Positions 41,954 to 50,843 of a stretch of 64,000 bases of DNA are shown here, piece by piece; within the stretch, counting starts at the first letter, position 1; every line of letters starts with the position of its first letter. The notes beneath the pieces are model-generated. The model did not search any database. It was not told the origin of the DNA and saw only the letters and a list, made by a program, of their open reading frames with translations. Position numbers and translations under genes: made by a program. Origin of the DNA: Clostridiales bacterium. Its GTDB lineage: Bacteria; Bacillota; Clostridia; Oscillospirales; Oscillospiraceae. The DNA lies in the NCBI GenBank assembly GCA_004557655.1, contig SFGJ01000010.1:1-64000 (forward strand), read 5' to 3'.

Positions 41954-43088
41954 TGTCAGCGCCCTCCTCATCCTCCTCGGCAAAGTCCGGATCATTGATC
42001 TCGTCATACTCTGCCGAATAGGAGCTGTAGTCGCCGAACTGGCCCGAATACTCACTCTTCTTCATAATGTGGATGTCGTCAGGATTGAGGATGATGCCGA
42101 TGACCTCGCCTACCTCGTGGTAGTCCGTGGTCTGGATCAGCCACTTGTAGCCTTTGAAATCCACGATGGTATCATAGTGCACGCCCTTGAAGGTCACGGA
42201 GGTCACCGTGCCCACCAGGCGGCCCTTGTCCGCCGGAACGATCTCGATGTCCTCCGGCCGGATGACCACATCTACCGGCTCCATGGGGGCAAAGCCCTTA
42301 TCCAGGCACTTAAACTTGCGGTTAAAGAACTCCACCACATAGTCCTCGTGCATGACGCCGTCGAGGATGTTGCTCTCGCCGATGAAATCCGCCACGAAGG
42401 CGTTCTTCGGCTCGTTGTAAATATCTTCCGGTGTGCCGATCTGCTGGATGCGGCCCTTGTCCATCACCACCACGGTGTCGGACATGGTGAGGGCCTCCTC
42501 CTGATCGTGGGTAACATATATAAAGGTAATGCCCATCTGCTGCTGGATACGCTTCAGCTCGTTCTGCATATCCTTGCGCAGACGCAGATCCAGTGCGCCC
42601 AGAGGCTCATCTAAAAGCAGGACCTTGGGCCGGTTCACCAGTGCTCTGGCGATGGCCACACGCTGCTGCTGGCCGCCGGAAAGCTGGTCTACCCGCCGCT
42701 TTTCAAAGCCCTTCAGGCTCACGACGCCCAGCATTTCCGTGACACGCTCACGGATCTCCGCTTCCGGCACCTTGGAAATACGCAGGCCGAAAGCAATGTT
42801 TTCAAACACATCCAGATGCGGGAACAGCGCATACTTCTGGAACACTGTGTTGATCTGCCGCTTATGAGGCGGGACATCATTGATCCTGACGCCGTCAAAG
42901 ATCACATCACCGCTGGTGGGGGTGGTGAAGCCGCCGATAATGCGCAGCGTGGTGGTCTTGCCGCAGCCGCTGGGGCCTAAAAGCGTCAGAAACTCCGAAT
43001 CATTAAAATACAAGTTGATGTTATCGAGAACCTGCTCGTCGTCAAACGCCATGCAGATATTCCGCAGGCGAATCAACTCTTTGGACAT
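41943..43088 (-). CDS. potA: Spermidine/putrescine ABC transporter ATPase PotA
   Basis: A 381-residue ABC ATPase. Walker A is GPSGCGKTTTLR (residues about 38-49), the signature is LSGGQQQRVAIARAL (about 137-151) and Walker B is VLLLDEPLGALD (about 158-169). A C-terminal TOBE domain follows, then an unusually acidic tail (EYDEINDPDFAEEDEEGADNED). First gene of the operon, about 95 bases downstream of a consensus-like promoter. Confidence 0.95.
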   Translation of the reverse strand: MSKELIRLRNICMAFDDEQVLDNINLYFNDSEFLTLLGPSGCGKTTTLRIIGGFTTPTSGDVIFDGVRINDVPPHKRQINTVFQKYALFPHLDVFENIAFGLRISKVPEAEIRERVTEMLGVVSLKGFEKRRVDQLSGGQQQRVAIARALVNRPKVLLLDEPLGALDLRLRKDMQNELKRIQQQMGITFIYVTHDQEEALTMSDTVVVMDKGRIQQIGTPEDIYNEPKNAFVADFIGESNILDGVMHEDYVVEFFNRKFKCLDKGFAPMEPVDVVIRPEDIEIVPADKGRLVGTVTSVTFKGVHYDTIVDFKGYKWLIQTTDYHEVGEVIGIILNPDDIHIMKKSEYSGQFGDYSSYSAEYDEINDPDFAEEDEEGADNED

Positions 43089-43183
43089 TTATCCTCCTCC
43101 GTTCACAAAAAAAGTGCGTCTCCCCCCTCCGAAAAACGGCTTGTGTTCCTTTTCCCCGTAAATCGTCAGGATTAGACAGATAC

Positions 43184-43212
43184 AATATAGTAAGAATACC
43201 CCTAAATGTCAA
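43184..43212 (-). promoter_or_regulatory. potABCD promoter
   Basis: On the minus strand a perfect TTGACA and TATATT are separated by 17 bases, about 95 bases before potA. The leader in between is AT-poor and shows no obvious riboswitch. Confidence 0.82.
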
Positions 43213-43283
43213 CAGATTTTTTCTTATTTTATCCTGCATTTTTTCTGCTGAAAACACAACTGAAAAAATGCCGCAGCTATGTG

Positions 43284-43313
43284 AAAAAGAGACCACCCAA
43301 AAAGGCGGTCTCT
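43284..43313 (-). terminator. Terminator after the DUF6612-like lipoprotein gene
   Basis: AGAGACCACC (43288-43297) pairs with GGCGGTCTCT (43304-43313) with one mismatch; on the minus strand it is followed by TTTTTC. Confidence 0.8.
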
Positions 43314-43340
43314 CTGATTCTTATTCCAGGGAACAATCCC

Positions 43341-44213
43341 TCAGTTCTCCATATTCGCGGCGGAATCCAGCGCATCCTGGGGCACGGTGATGGCGCTGAT
43401 GTCGTTGTAGCCCTCCACCTCCATGGACATCATAACTTTGTCCACGCTCACGCCGGCGTCCCGGTTGTCCTCGGCGGTGTTTTTGATGAGCTCCGCCACC
43501 ATGCTTGTCATATCGAACACATACTTCACCGGCAGGCCCGCGTCACTGATCCAGATGGTAATGGGAATTCCGCCCATCTTAGCCAGCGCATCGCTGTAGT
43601 CCTCGCCGAGAAGAGAGCTGATATTGTCCAGGTTGCCGCTTATCTCCAGAGTTTCTTCCAGCACATCGGAGCTGATTACACCCTCGTAACGGGTAGCGGA
43701 CACGCCCTGGACGGTCTCCTTACCGGCAGCCTTAAAGTCTGAGCCGTTCTTCATATACAGCTCAAAGGAATCCACGGCATTATACTGCTCCGTGGAGATC
43801 GTTGCATCTTCGGCCAGAGTCTTGTACCACTGGTTCTGGCCGGCGCCCTCCATATCCATGCCCACATAGGTCACCATCCGGCCATTCTCAGGCACCATAT
43901 AGATCTGGATATTTTCCAGTGCCATGCCCAGCATATCCATGTTCATGGTCATCTTGACGGCAGTGGGGTCCATGGTCATCTCGGCGCTGCCGTTCACAGT
44001 CATCTCCACCGACTCGCCCTCGGCGCTAATGGCAATCTCCATGGCATAGGTATAGCGCATACTGCTGACCTTCTCCATCTCCTGCCGGGCGTTGAGCATG
44101 GCGGCAACGGCATCCCCGCCAGAGGGCTGGTCCTTTTTGGCGCAGGCAGCCAGGCTGAACACCATGGCCAGAGCCAAAGCTCCCGCCGCGATCTTTTTCC
44201 ACAAGTTTTTCAT
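43341..44213 (-). CDS. DUF6612/LppX-like lipoprotein
   Basis: A 290-residue lipoprotein: signal and lipobox VFSLAACAKK (Cys near 24), then a fold dominated by long beta strands (SMRYTYAMEIAISAEGESVEMTVNG and WYKTLAEDATISTEQYN...). DUF6612/LppX-like proteins are thought to bind hydrophobic ligands outside the membrane, but no substrate is known here. It has its own promoter with a perfect -35 box and a terminator, so it is monocistronic. Confidence 0.8.
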   Translation of the reverse strand: MKNLWKKIAAGALALAMVFSLAACAKKDQPSGGDAVAAMLNARQEMEKVSSMRYTYAMEIAISAEGESVEMTVNGSAEMTMDPTAVKMTMNMDMLGMALENIQIYMVPENGRMVTYVGMDMEGAGQNQWYKTLAEDATISTEQYNAVDSFELYMKNGSDFKAAGKETVQGVSATRYEGVISSDVLEETLEISGNLDNISSLLGEDYSDALAKMGGIPITIWISDAGLPVKYVFDMTSMVAELIKNTAEDNRDAGVSVDKVMMSMEVEGYNDISAITVPQDALDSAANMEN

Positions 44214-44328
44214 AGGTTTTTTCCCTTTCTGTCCATCTTCTCTCGATTTTTCTCATTTTCCCCGACCCGTCATCCGAATTGCGAGGCTTATGCGCGCTTT
44301 TTTGTGCGTTTTGCGCATTTATATAGCT

Positions 44329-44357
44329 ACTATATCATGCGCATTAAACTCTGTCAA
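44329..44357 (-). promoter_or_regulatory. Promoter of the lipoprotein gene
   Basis: On the minus strand TTGACA and TATAGT are 17 bases apart, giving a leader of about 110 bases that contains several TGCGC-type repeats (for example near 44290-44320). Confidence 0.82.
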
Positions 44358-44376
44358 TGTTCCGCCCAAAATGCGC

Positions 44377-45333
44377 TCACCCAAAATACTTCTCCCGGAA
44401 GGGCACCTGTTCCACCTGAAAAGTCCGGCCCCGGAGATAATTCAAGATCCCGGCATCCGTGGGCAGATCAAAGGTAAGCTGATAGGAATACAGGGCCTGC
44501 CTCGTCTCTCCGTAACGGCGGTTCACATCGCCGTTTCCGTACTTTCCGTCCCCCAGCAGCGGACAACCCAGATCTGCCATGGTGGCCCGGATCTGGTGGG
44601 TGCGGCCGGTAAGCAGCTCCACCTCCAGCAGAGTTAGCTCCCCCCGGCTTTCCAGGGTCTTATACCGGGTCACGGCGCTCTTTGCACCGGGAACAGGCTT
44701 GCGGAATACAAAGACCTGCTTTTTCTTCTCGTCCTTACGCAGAAAGTTCTCCACCTGCCCCCGGGACGGCTTAGGTGCTCCCACAGTGACGCACAGATAC
44801 CGCTTGGTCAGCTCATGATCACGAATCTTGTCGTTGATGATGCGCAGAGTCTCGGCATTCTTGGCGGCGATGACGATGCCGCCGGTGTTGCGGTCGATGC
44901 GGTTGCACAGCGCTGGGGTGAAGGCATTCTCCCACCGGGGGTTCCACTCCCGTTTCTGATAGAGATAGGCATGAATGTGGTTGATGAGGGTGTTGACCTT
45001 TTCCGTTTCATCGGCGTGAACCACCAGACCCGGGCGCTTGTTCAGCAGCAGGAGATTCTCGTCCTCGTACACGATGTCAAGTCTGGGCTGAAACAGGGTG
45101 AGGAACATATTTTCTTCCTTTGGCTGGTCAAAAAACTCATCGTTGATATAAAGCTGCAGTACATCTCCCTGCTCCAGCCGCTGGTCCCGCTGAGCCCGCC
45201 GGCCGTTGACCTTGACGCGCTTTAAGCGGATGTATTTCTGCAGCAGCGCCGGGGGCAAAAGGGGCAGGGACTTGCCCACAAACCGGTCCAGCCGCTGGCC
45301 GGCGTCATTTTTTCCAACGGTAAGCTCCCGCAT
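44377..45333 (-). CDS. RluA-family pseudouridine synthase
   Basis: A 318-residue enzyme that isomerises uridine to pseudouridine in rRNA or tRNA. It has an N-terminal S4 RNA-binding region (QRLDRFVGKSLPLLPPALLQKYIR), the catalytic Asp in CNRIDRNTGGIVIAAK (about residue 140) and TGRTHQIRATMADLGCPLLGD (about 236-256). RluC and RluD types cannot be told apart here. Confidence 0.92.
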   Translation of the reverse strand: MRELTVGKNDAGQRLDRFVGKSLPLLPPALLQKYIRLKRVKVNGRRAQRDQRLEQGDVLQLYINDEFFDQPKEENMFLTLFQPRLDIVYEDENLLLLNKRPGLVVHADETEKVNTLINHIHAYLYQKREWNPRWENAFTPALCNRIDRNTGGIVIAAKNAETLRIINDKIRDHELTKRYLCVTVGAPKPSRGQVENFLRKDEKKKQVFVFRKPVPGAKSAVTRYKTLESRGELTLLEVELLTGRTHQIRATMADLGCPLLGDGKYGNGDVNRRYGETRQALYSYQLTFDLPTDAGILNYLRGRTFQVEQVPFREKYFG

Positions 45334-45409
45334 TTTCCTCCCCCTTTCCGGCAGTATATTGCTATTGTAGCCGATTTTAGAAAAAAGTCAATTTTTTAGC
45401 AGAAAATGT

Positions 45410-45438
45410 TTGACAATCCGTTTTTCTTCCTCTATAAT
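45410..45438 (+). promoter_or_regulatory. Promoter of the yceD-rpmF operon
   Basis: Perfect TTGACA (45410-45415) and TATAAT (45433-45438) boxes with 17-base spacing, 27 bases before the yceD-like start. Confidence 0.92.
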
Positions 45439-45465
45439 ACAATTCGTGTCATTGTGAGGTGTGCC

Positions 45466-45969
45466 ATGCGTTTGAATGTAAACAGAGTTCTGCATACCCC
45501 GGATGCCAGCGAGGATTTCCACCTTGAGATGGATCTGTCCGACCTGGATTTCGGCGGAGAAAAGCCTGTTTCGCAGCCGGTTGTTGTGGACGGCCAGGTT
45601 CGGAACAAGGCCGGTATGCTGCTTTTGGAGCTTCAGGCGTCCACAACGCTTCGCTGCCGGTGCAGCCGGTGTCTGGAGGTCTTCGACCTGCCCAAAACCA
45701 CAGACTATTCCTGTGTTTTGGCGGAGGAAAAGCAATTTGAAGACAGTGACGACATCATCCTGCTGGACCACGACGAGGTTGATCCGGAGGATCTTGCCCG
45801 GACGGCGTTTATCCTTGACATGGACACGGTTGTCTTATGCTCTCCCGATTGCAAGGGGCTGTGCCCCGGCTGCGGCGCAAACCTCAACCGAGAGACTTGC
45901 CGCTGCAAAAAACAGATGGATCCCCGCCTGGCGGCTCTGGCCAAGCTCCTGCCTCAGGAGGAAGCGTAA
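45466..45969 (+). CDS. YceD/DUF177 family protein
   Basis: A 167-residue acidic protein with DUF177 features: a beta-rich first half, CRCSRCLEVFDL (residues about 62-73) and CSPDCKGLCPGCGANLN (about 126-142), four or more cysteines that may bind metal. The gene precedes rpmF, the usual arrangement; DUF177 proteins are linked to 23S rRNA and ribosome assembly in other organisms. ATG 45466 is preferred to upstream starts because those would precede the promoter's transcription start. Confidence 0.9.
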   Translation: MRLNVNRVLHTPDASEDFHLEMDLSDLDFGGEKPVSQPVVVDGQVRNKAGMLLLELQASTTLRCRCSRCLEVFDLPKTTDYSCVLAEEKQFEDSDDIILLDHDEVDPEDLARTAFILDMDTVVLCSPDCKGLCPGCGANLNRETCRCKKQMDPRLAALAKLLPQEEA

Positions 45970-46021
45970 ACTCTTCTATAAATTCACTGCTCAGGCAGTA
46001 TAAGACCAAGGAGGTGTCAAC

Positions 46022-46219
46022 ATGGCAGTACCTAAGGGAAAAGTATCCAAGCAAAGACGCAACAAGAGACGCAGCTCCGTGTGGAAGCTGGCGACTCCCG
46101 GTCTGGTGGCATGCCCCAAGTGCGGTGCGCTGCATCTGCCTCACAGAATGTGCCCGGAGTGCGGTACCTACAATGGCCGCGAGGTCAAGGTCGTCAAGTC
46201 CGTGGCTGCGGACAAGTAA
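46022..46219 (+). CDS. rpmF: 50S ribosomal protein L32
   Basis: A 65-residue basic protein starting MAVPKGKVSKQRRNKRR, with the zinc ribbon CPKC (about 32-35) and CPEC (about 45-48). It is the zinc-binding form of L32. It lies about 50 bases after yceD with AAGGAGG upstream and is closed by a strong terminator. Confidence 0.97.
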   Translation: MAVPKGKVSKQRRNKRRSSVWKLATPGLVACPKCGALHLPHRMCPECGTYNGREVKVVKSVAADK

Positions 46220-46236
46220 TTTCTCTTGTGTCCTTG

Positions 46237-46270
46237 CAGGAGGGAAGCATGGCTTCCCTCCTGTTTTTTT
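46237..46270 (+). terminator. rpmF terminator
   Basis: CAGGAGGGAAGC (46237-46248) pairs perfectly with GCTTCCCTCCTG (46252-46263), followed by T7. Confidence 0.92.
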
Positions 46271-46410
46271 CGGCAGGAGAGTTTCAGCCTGCAGCGGCAA
46301 AGTCAACGAGTCCTTTTCGGGCGCGTGCATTAAACCTTTTCATAGAAATCATAAAAATCATTCGTTTTACTTTTGTACCCATACAAATTATACTATATTT
46401 GTAAAATTGC

Positions 46411-46439
46411 TTGCGGATAACTTGAAAAATGGGTATAAT
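46411..46439 (+). promoter_or_regulatory. Promoter of the DUF512-der-plsY operon
   Basis: TTGCGG (46411-46416) and a perfect TATAAT (46434-46439) are 17 bases apart, 50 bases upstream of the DUF512 start. Confidence 0.65.
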
Positions 46440-46489
46440 AGGTAAGTTATTATGTGGTATTATGCCGTTTTTTGAGAGAGGACGCAGCT

Positions 46490-47788
46490 ATGAGCACCAT
46501 CATTACCTCCATAGATCCCGGCAGCCCCGCCATGCGGGCAGGTCTCCGGCCCGGACAGCAGCTTCTGTCCATCAACGGCCACGATGTGATGGATGTGCTG
46601 GACTACCGATTTTATGGGTATGATCCCGTCAGCCACTTAATGCTGAAGAATGAGGACGGATCTACCCAGAGCCTCACCGTTCACAAGGCTGAGGGCGAGG
46701 ACCTGGGGTTGAATTTCGACACCTACCTCATGGACGAGATGCGCTCATGCGCCAATCACTGCATTTTCTGCTTCGTGGATCAGATGCCGCCGGGCATGCG
46801 CCAGACCCTGTATTTTAAGGACGACGACGCCCGTCTCAGCTTCCTTCAGGGCAACTACATTACCCTCACCAATCTGACGGAGCGGGAGGCTCAGCGCATC
46901 ATCGACCTGCGCATCAGTCCCATCAATGTCTCCGTCCACACCACAGACCCTCAGCTCCACTGCACCATGCTGGGCAACAAGGACGCCGCCCGGAGTCTGG
47001 ATTACATCCGTGCTTTCTGCCGGGCGGGCATCGTGATGAACGGACAGATCGTGGTGTGTCCCGGCTGGAACGACGGCGACCAGCTTCGCCGCACATTGCG
47101 GGACCTGACGGAGATGGAGTTCTCCTCCTGCTCTCTGGTGCCCGTGGGCATCACCAAGTACCGCAAGGGCCTGGCAAGGCTCAAACCGGTGGACGCCCAA
47201 TGCGCCGCCGAGATTCTGGACATTGCCGAGGAATTCGGGCAGGAGAATCTCCGCCGCTTCGGCACACGGCGCTTTTTCTGCGCCGACGAGCTGTTCCTCC
47301 GGGCCGGCCGTGCGCTGCCGGGAGAGGACTACTACGAGGGCTACCGGCAGCTTGAAAACGGCGTGGGTATGCTCCGCTCTTTAGAGAGCGACCTGCTGCG
47401 GGCCATGGAACTTCTGGACACTCCGCCCATTCCCTCACCCTTCACCATCGCCACCGGTCGGGCCGCCGAGGGATTCATGAGGCATCTGTTGAACTTGGTG
47501 CGGCAGCGCTGCCCACAGGTGCAGGGCAAGGTAGTAGGTATAGACAACGATTTTTTTGGCCACACCATTGATGTAGCCGGTCTGCTGACAGGGCAGGACC
47601 TGGCAGCCCAGCTCAAGGCTCACAAGCCTCTGGGCCGGGTGCTGATTCCGCTGCATATGCTCCGCCATGGAGAGGATGTGTTCCTGGATGATTGGACCGT
47701 ACCGCAGCTTTCCCAGGCCCTGGGTTCTCCGGTGCAGGTGGTAGGCATTGACGGCTATGACCTGTGCGACGCCGTTTTCGGATTGTAA
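46490..47788 (+). CDS. DUF512 protein with PDZ and radical-SAM-like domain
   Basis: A 432-residue protein. Residues about 1-65 form a PDZ-like domain (GSPAMRAGLRPGQQLLSINGHDVMD); a CANHCIFCFVDQMPPGMR cluster (about 84) resembles the Cys motif of radical SAM enzymes; the C terminus is DUF512 (GVGMLRSLESDLL and HTIDVAGLLTGQDL). The gene is usually found beside der in Clostridia, as here. Function unknown; a redox or rRNA-related role has been suggested only by context. Confidence 0.88.
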   Translation: MSTIITSIDPGSPAMRAGLRPGQQLLSINGHDVMDVLDYRFYGYDPVSHLMLKNEDGSTQSLTVHKAEGEDLGLNFDTYLMDEMRSCANHCIFCFVDQMPPGMRQTLYFKDDDARLSFLQGNYITLTNLTEREAQRIIDLRISPINVSVHTTDPQLHCTMLGNKDAARSLDYIRAFCRAGIVMNGQIVVCPGWNDGDQLRRTLRDLTEMEFSSCSLVPVGITKYRKGLARLKPVDAQCAAEILDIAEEFGQENLRRFGTRRFFCADELFLRAGRALPGEDYYEGYRQLENGVGMLRSLESDLLRAMELLDTPPIPSPFTIATGRAAEGFMRHLLNLVRQRCPQVQGKVVGIDNDFFGHTIDVAGLLTGQDLAAQLKAHKPLGRVLIPLHMLRHGEDVFLDDWTVPQLSQALGSPVQVVGIDGYDLCDAVFGL

Positions 47789-47800
47789 GGAGGTACGCGA

Positions 47801-49129
47801 ATGGCAAAACCTATGATCGCTATCGTGGGCCGGCCCAATGTGGGCAAGTCCATGCTGTTTAATAAGCTCATCGGCCGGCGTCTGTCCATTGTGGAGGATA
47901 CCCCCGGCGTCACCCGTGACCGCATTTACGGCGAGTCTGACTGGTGCGGCCGCAAGTTTACTCTGGTGGATACCGGCGGCATCGAGCCGAACACCGACAA
48001 TGAGATCCTCACCTTCATGCGTGAGCAGGCCCAGATCGCCATCGACAACGCCACCGTTATTGTACTGGTGGTGGACATCAAGACCGGCATGACCGCCGCC
48101 GATCAGGAGGTGGCCGGGATGCTGCAGCGCTCCAAGAAGCCCATTGTACTGGCGGTGAATAAAATGGATTCCACCGGCACGGTGGATCCGGAATTTTACG
48201 AGTTTTATAATCTGGGTCTGGGCGATCCCATCGCCGTTTCCGCCGTCCACGGCCACGGCACCGGTGACCTGCTGGATGCCTGTATGAAATATTTCCCCCC
48301 GGAGGACGATTCCGAGGAGGACGAGGATGTCATTCAGGTAGCCATCATCGGCAAGCCCAATGTGGGAAAGTCCAGCCTCACCAATCGTATCCTGGGGCAA
48401 GAGCGGGTCATCGTCAGCAATGTGGCGGGCACCACTCGGGATGCCATTGACTCCTATTTCGAGAATGAGACCGGCAAGTACAACTTCATCGACACCGCCG
48501 GAATGCGCAAAAAGTCCAAGGTGGACGACGCCATTGAGAAGTACAGCGTACTCCGGGCTACCATGGCCATCGAGCGCAGCGATGTGTGCCTGATTTTGCT
48601 GGACGCCAACGAGGGCGTCACGGAGCAGGACACTAAGATCGCGGGTCTGGCCCACGAGGCGGGCAAAGCCTGCATCATCGTGGTGAACAAGTGGGACGCT
48701 GTGGAAAAGGACGACAAGACCATGGACCGTATGCGTGAGGAGATCCGCCGGGATCTGAGCTACATGACCTACGCCCCCATTCTCTTTATCTCCGCTCTCA
48801 CCGGTCAGCGGGTCACCCGGCTCTTTGAGCTGATCAACTATGTGCACAACCAGGCCTCCACCCGCATCACCACGGGTATGCTCAATTCCGTGCTGGCAGA
48901 CGCACAGACCCGGGTGCAGCCCCCCACGGACAAGGGCCGTCGGCTGAAGATCTACTATATGACCCAGGTAGGTATCAAGCCTCCCCACTTCGTTATTTTC
49001 TGCAATGACAAAAAGCTCTTCCACTTTTCCTATCAGCGGTATCTGGAAAACCAGATCCGCAGCGTATTCGGTTTGGAGGGCACTCCTGTGATCCTGTCCA
49101 TCCGGCAGAAAGGAGACGATGATAATTAA
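47801..49129 (+). CDS. der: Ribosome assembly GTPase Der
   Basis: A 442-residue protein with two GTPase domains in tandem: GRPNVGKSMLFN (residues about 8-19), DTGGIE, NKMD and then GKPNVGKSSLTN (about 184-195), DTAGMRKK, NKWD (about 293-296), followed by a KH-like C-terminal domain. This double-G architecture is unique to Der (EngA), needed for 50S subunit maturation. It overlaps plsY by 11 bases. Confidence 0.97.
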   Translation: MAKPMIAIVGRPNVGKSMLFNKLIGRRLSIVEDTPGVTRDRIYGESDWCGRKFTLVDTGGIEPNTDNEILTFMREQAQIAIDNATVIVLVVDIKTGMTAADQEVAGMLQRSKKPIVLAVNKMDSTGTVDPEFYEFYNLGLGDPIAVSAVHGHGTGDLLDACMKYFPPEDDSEEDEDVIQVAIIGKPNVGKSSLTNRILGQERVIVSNVAGTTRDAIDSYFENETGKYNFIDTAGMRKKSKVDDAIEKYSVLRATMAIERSDVCLILLDANEGVTEQDTKIAGLAHEAGKACIIVVNKWDAVEKDDKTMDRMREEIRRDLSYMTYAPILFISALTGQRVTRLFELINYVHNQASTRITTGMLNSVLADAQTRVQPPTDKGRRLKIYYMTQVGIKPPHFVIFCNDKKLFHFSYQRYLENQIRSVFGLEGTPVILSIRQKGDDDN

Positions 49130-49778
49130 GCTGTCCATCTATTTTGTCATCGGCCTGACACTGCTGGTTTCGTACCTGTTGGGATGCTTCAACGGCGCCG
49201 TGGTCACCTCCCATTTCATCATTCGGGACGATGTGCGCAAGCACGGCAGCGGCAACGCCGGCCTTACCAATTTCTACCGCACTTATGGCGCCAAGTACGC
49301 CCTCATCGTTATTGCCTGCGACATGGGCAAGACTCTGCTGTCCTGTCTCATCGGCGGCTATCTCATGCTCTGCACCAATGGGAACTGGACTTTTGGCGTG
49401 CTGCTGGGCGGCATCGGGTGCGAACTGGGGCATATTTTCCCTGCGTACTACGGTTTAAAGGGTGGCAAAGGTATCCTCTCCGGCGGCGTGCTGGTCTGTA
49501 TGCTGGACTGGCGCATAGCTCTCATAGCCTGGGGTCTGTTCATCCTGCTGTGGCTTTTGACCCGGTATGTGTCTCTGGGCTCTATTGTCGGCTCCGCCAG
49601 TATGCCCTTCACCGCTTTCTTTGTGTTTGACCATGACCCGTTGCTGACCGCCCTGTGCGCCTTTGTGTCCGTTTTGGTCATCTGGTGCCACCGGGAAAAC
49701 ATCCGCCGCCTGCTCAATGGCACGGAAAACAAATTCAAGTGGCATATCAACCCTCTCGATACAGACGAAAACAAATAG
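49119..49778 (+). CDS. plsY: Glycerol-3-phosphate acyltransferase PlsY
   Basis: A 219-residue membrane enzyme that acylates glycerol 3-phosphate with acyl phosphate, the first step of phospholipid synthesis. Family motifs are LLGCFNGAVVTS (residues about 20-31), RKHGSGNAGLTNFYR-like segment (about 42-54), and GHIFPAYYGLKGGKG (about 104-118). About five hydrophobic helices are present. The C-terminal tail (ENIRRLLNGTENKF) is typical. Confidence 0.95.
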   Translation: MIIKLSIYFVIGLTLLVSYLLGCFNGAVVTSHFIIRDDVRKHGSGNAGLTNFYRTYGAKYALIVIACDMGKTLLSCLIGGYLMLCTNGNWTFGVLLGGIGCELGHIFPAYYGLKGGKGILSGGVLVCMLDWRIALIAWGLFILLWLLTRYVSLGSIVGSASMPFTAFFVFDHDPLLTALCAFVSVLVIWCHRENIRRLLNGTENKFKWHINPLDTDENK

Positions 49779-49802
49779 CCCCCCGATAGAAAGGAGATCC
49801 GT

Positions 49803-50843
49803 ATGAAGCACAATCAGGTCCGCCAAGTGGTTTTTCCCATTCTCACCGCTTTGATTTGGGGCACATCATTTGTTGCCCAGAGCACCAGTACCGAGCATGT
49901 GGGCGCTTTCACCTTCAATGCCGCCCGCTCTCTTGTGGGTGCGCTGGCCCTGCTGGTGGTCATCCAGATCTTCAAGGCGGCGAATAAGCGAAAAGAAGCC
50001 CCTGCCGCCCAGCCGGAGGAGCAATCCGCCCCCACCGGCAGCCGCAATACCCTCATTATCGGCGGCATCTGCTGCGGCGTGGCTCTGTCCATTGCCTGCA
50101 ACCTGCAGCAAATGGGTATTGCAGGCACCTCCGCCGGCAAGACCAGCTTCATCACCACCTTGTATGTAGTGCTGGTCCCTATATGCGGCCTGTTTCTAAA
50201 AAAGAAGGTCTCCCCGGTTATCTGGATCAGCGTGATGCTGGCGGTTGCCGGCCTGTACTGTCTGTGTATTAAGGAGGATTTCTCCATCGCCCCCAGCGAT
50301 TTCCTGGTGCTGCTGTGCGCCTTCGGCTATACCTTACATATCCTGGTCATCGACTATTTCACCCAGAAAGTTGACGGCGTGAAGATGAGCTGCATCCAGT
50401 TCTTTACCTGCGCCGTGATCTCCGGCATCCTGATGTTTATCTTTGAGACCCCCAGCTGGGCGGATCTCTCCGGCTGCATCGGTTCGGTGCTGTATGTGGG
50501 CATTTTCTCCAGCGGCGTGGCCTACACCCTGCAGATCCTGGCTCAAAAGGATTCCAATCCCACGGTGGTTTCCCTGCTGTTGAGCCTGGAAAGCGTGTTC
50601 GGCGCCGTGTCCGGAGCTATTTTCCTGCACGAGACCATGTCCGGCAAGGAGCTGATCGGGTGCGTTCTGATGCTCATCGCCGTGGTGCTGGCCCAGATAA
50701 AAAAGCAAGACCGCCTGATGCTTCCCATAAAAAAACTCCTGTCTGCCGCAGCAGACAGGAGTTTTTTTAATTTTCCTCAATGTCTGCCCACGAAGCTCCA
50801 GTCGTCCTCACCGTCATGGAGCAGGTACAGATCATCTTTGTAG
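49803..50843 (+). CDS. EamA/DMT-family transporter with readthrough tail
   Basis: A 346-residue open frame with ten hydrophobic segments in two EamA repeats (ALIWGTSFVAQS near the start; LLSLESVFGAVSGAIFLHE near 270). Family proteins export small metabolites or drugs; the substrate is unknown. The normal end would be around VLAQIKKQ (about 300), but no stop occurs there: the frame continues through the terminator hairpin and 67 bases into the 3' end of the convergent hydrogenase gene. The last 40 or so residues are therefore probably not a functional domain. Confidence 0.88.
   Translation: MKHNQVRQVVFPILTALIWGTSFVAQSTSTEHVGAFTFNAARSLVGALALLVVIQIFKAANKRKEAPAAQPEEQSAPTGSRNTLIIGGICCGVALSIACNLQQMGIAGTSAGKTSFITTLYVVLVPICGLFLKKKVSPVIWISVMLAVAGLYCLCIKEDFSIAPSDFLVLLCAFGYTLHILVIDYFTQKVDGVKMSCIQFFTCAVISGILMFIFETPSWADLSGCIGSVLYVGIFSSGVAYTLQILAQKDSNPTVVSLLLSLESVFGAVSGAIFLHETMSGKELIGCVLMLIAVVLAQIKKQDRLMLPIKKLLSAAADRSFFNFPQCLPTKLQSSSPSWSRYRSSL
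50728..50769. terminator. Bidirectional terminator between EamA and hydrogenase genes
   Basis: ACTCCTGTCTGC (50735-50746) pairs perfectly with GCAGACAGGAGT (50751-50762), flanked by A7 and T7. It sits inside the EamA open frame and just beyond the hydrogenase stop. Confidence 0.92.

Noticed and set aside
47435..49138. A 567-codon minus-strand open frame
   Set aside because: It is antisense to DUF512 and der, both well supported.
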